This document shows positions 56,418-56,682 of a stretch of 56,682 bases of DNA, one piece after another; position 1 is the first letter of the stretch, and each line of letters starts with the position of its first letter. The notes below the pieces were generated by a model, which was given only the letters and a program-made list of their open reading frames with translations, did no database searches and was not told the DNA's origin. A program made the position numbers and the translations under genes. The DNA comes from Faecalispora jeddahensis (GTDB lineage: Bacteria; Bacillota; Clostridia; Oscillospirales; Acutalibacteraceae): the NCBI RefSeq assembly GCF_000577335.1, contig NZ_CBYL010000023.1, forward strand, positions 1 through 56,682, read 5' to 3'.

Positions 56418-56432
56418 CGGGGTGATGGCGCT

Positions 56433-56682
56433 TTGGGTCTTACTCTGGAGGAGCAGGGCCAGGGTTTTCTGATGGCTCTGGCAGTTGGATTCGCGCTCGG
56501 CGCGTTTTACGATGTGTTTCGCATTTTCCGGGTGTTTGCCCGCAGTGAAAAACGCCAGGTGATCTGGCAGGATATCTTTGTCTGCTTTGTCGCGGCCGTG
56601 GTGAGCTTCCTTGTGGCCCTTGCGGTGAACTGGGGAGAGGTTCGGTTTTATCTGCTGGCGGGCGAGGCCATCGGCATGTGCG
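56433..56682 (+). CDS. yabQ: Sporulation protein YabQ (3' end outside window)
   Basis: At least 83 codons of a membrane protein: LGLTLEEQGQGFLMALAVGF, ALGAFYDVFRIFRVFARSEK, a second hydrophobic segment and ALAVNWGEVRFYLLAGEAIG. The YDxFRxFR and GEVRFY motifs are YabQ signatures. The start is TTG at 56433 after GGGGTGATGG, 15 nt past yabP. Truncated by the window edge; divIC and spoIIE-type genes usually follow. Confidence 0.88.
   Translation, partial: MGLTLEEQGQGFLMALAVGFALGAFYDVFRIFRVFARSEKRQVIWQDIFVCFVAAVVSFLVALAVNWGEVRFYLLAGEAIGMC

Overview
The window looks like part of the chromosome of an endospore-forming member of the Clostridia, most likely from the Oscillospiraceae/Ruminococcaceae side. 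The evidence is spoIIID, spmAB and a spoVB-mazG-hup-rqcP-yabP-yabQ block like the Bacillus yabM-yabQ region. T-boxes, a stand-alone rpsD, hemZ, recJ-rel and strong AGGAGG-type ribosome sites with frequent TTG/GTG starts agree with this. The bases are moderately GC-rich, with AT-rich patches at 1-1480, around the chemoreceptor at 26300-27260 and at 43500-44250. No rRNA, tRNA or CRISPR array was seen.

Layout. 0.3-6.5 kb: an AT-rich membrane protein, then a minus-strand methionine/folate/B12 operon: metF, MetH reactivation protein, a MetH lacking its reactivation domain, a DUF4430 protein and an ECF-type S component. 6.5-11.2 kb: an eroded hydroxyacid locus (LarA-like protein, 2-hydroxyacid dehydrogenase, TRAP permease remnant, YhcH) with a divergent AraC regulator. 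11.7-15.4 kb: an N-formylglutamate amidohydrolase behind a ZTP (pfl) riboswitch, and an amino-acid ABC transporter. 15.5-19.3 kb: a BspA-like leucine-rich repeat protein, a cytidylate-kinase-like protein, a VOC protein and spoIIID. 19.3-23.1 kb: ilvB-ilvN-ilvA under an isoleucine T-box. 23.1-25.7 kb: PadR with a membrane partner, and a FabT-like MarR with a DegV fatty-acid-binding protein.

25.73-27.51 kb is the most notable segment. It is a 1.77-kb insertion with near-identical 19-bp inverted ends and an 8-bp target duplication. It sits exactly in the loop of the terminator shared by convergent degV and araC. It encodes no transposase but carries a soluble chemoreceptor gene, so it resembles a mobile insertion cassette moved in trans.

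27.6-34.9 kb: AraC regulator, AlkD-like repair protein, a GDT1/TMEM165 transporter behind a yybP-ykoY (Mn) riboswitch, an AbrB-type regulator with a zinc ribbon, spmAB, coaX, and an SMR exporter behind a ykkC/guanidine-I riboswitch. 34.9-37.9 kb: rpsD with a structured leader and an unknown partner, then two DUF6054 paralogues led by an HTH regulator fused to a complete desulfoferrodoxin domain. 38.3-44.3 kb: ileS under a second isoleucine T-box, ppnP, PPK2 and a Vat/CatB-type acetyltransferase. 44.5-52 kb: recJ-rel-MBL hydrolase-hemZ-nucleoside kinase. 52-56.7 kb: a coiled-coil protein, then the sporulation block, running off the right end inside yabQ.

Regulation by RNA is dense: six cis-regulatory RNAs (ZTP, two T-boxes, yybP-ykoY, ykkC and a probable S4 leader) tie branched-chain amino acid, C1, metal and guanidinium physiology to local genes. 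All functional calls come from reading motifs by eye; no database search was run.
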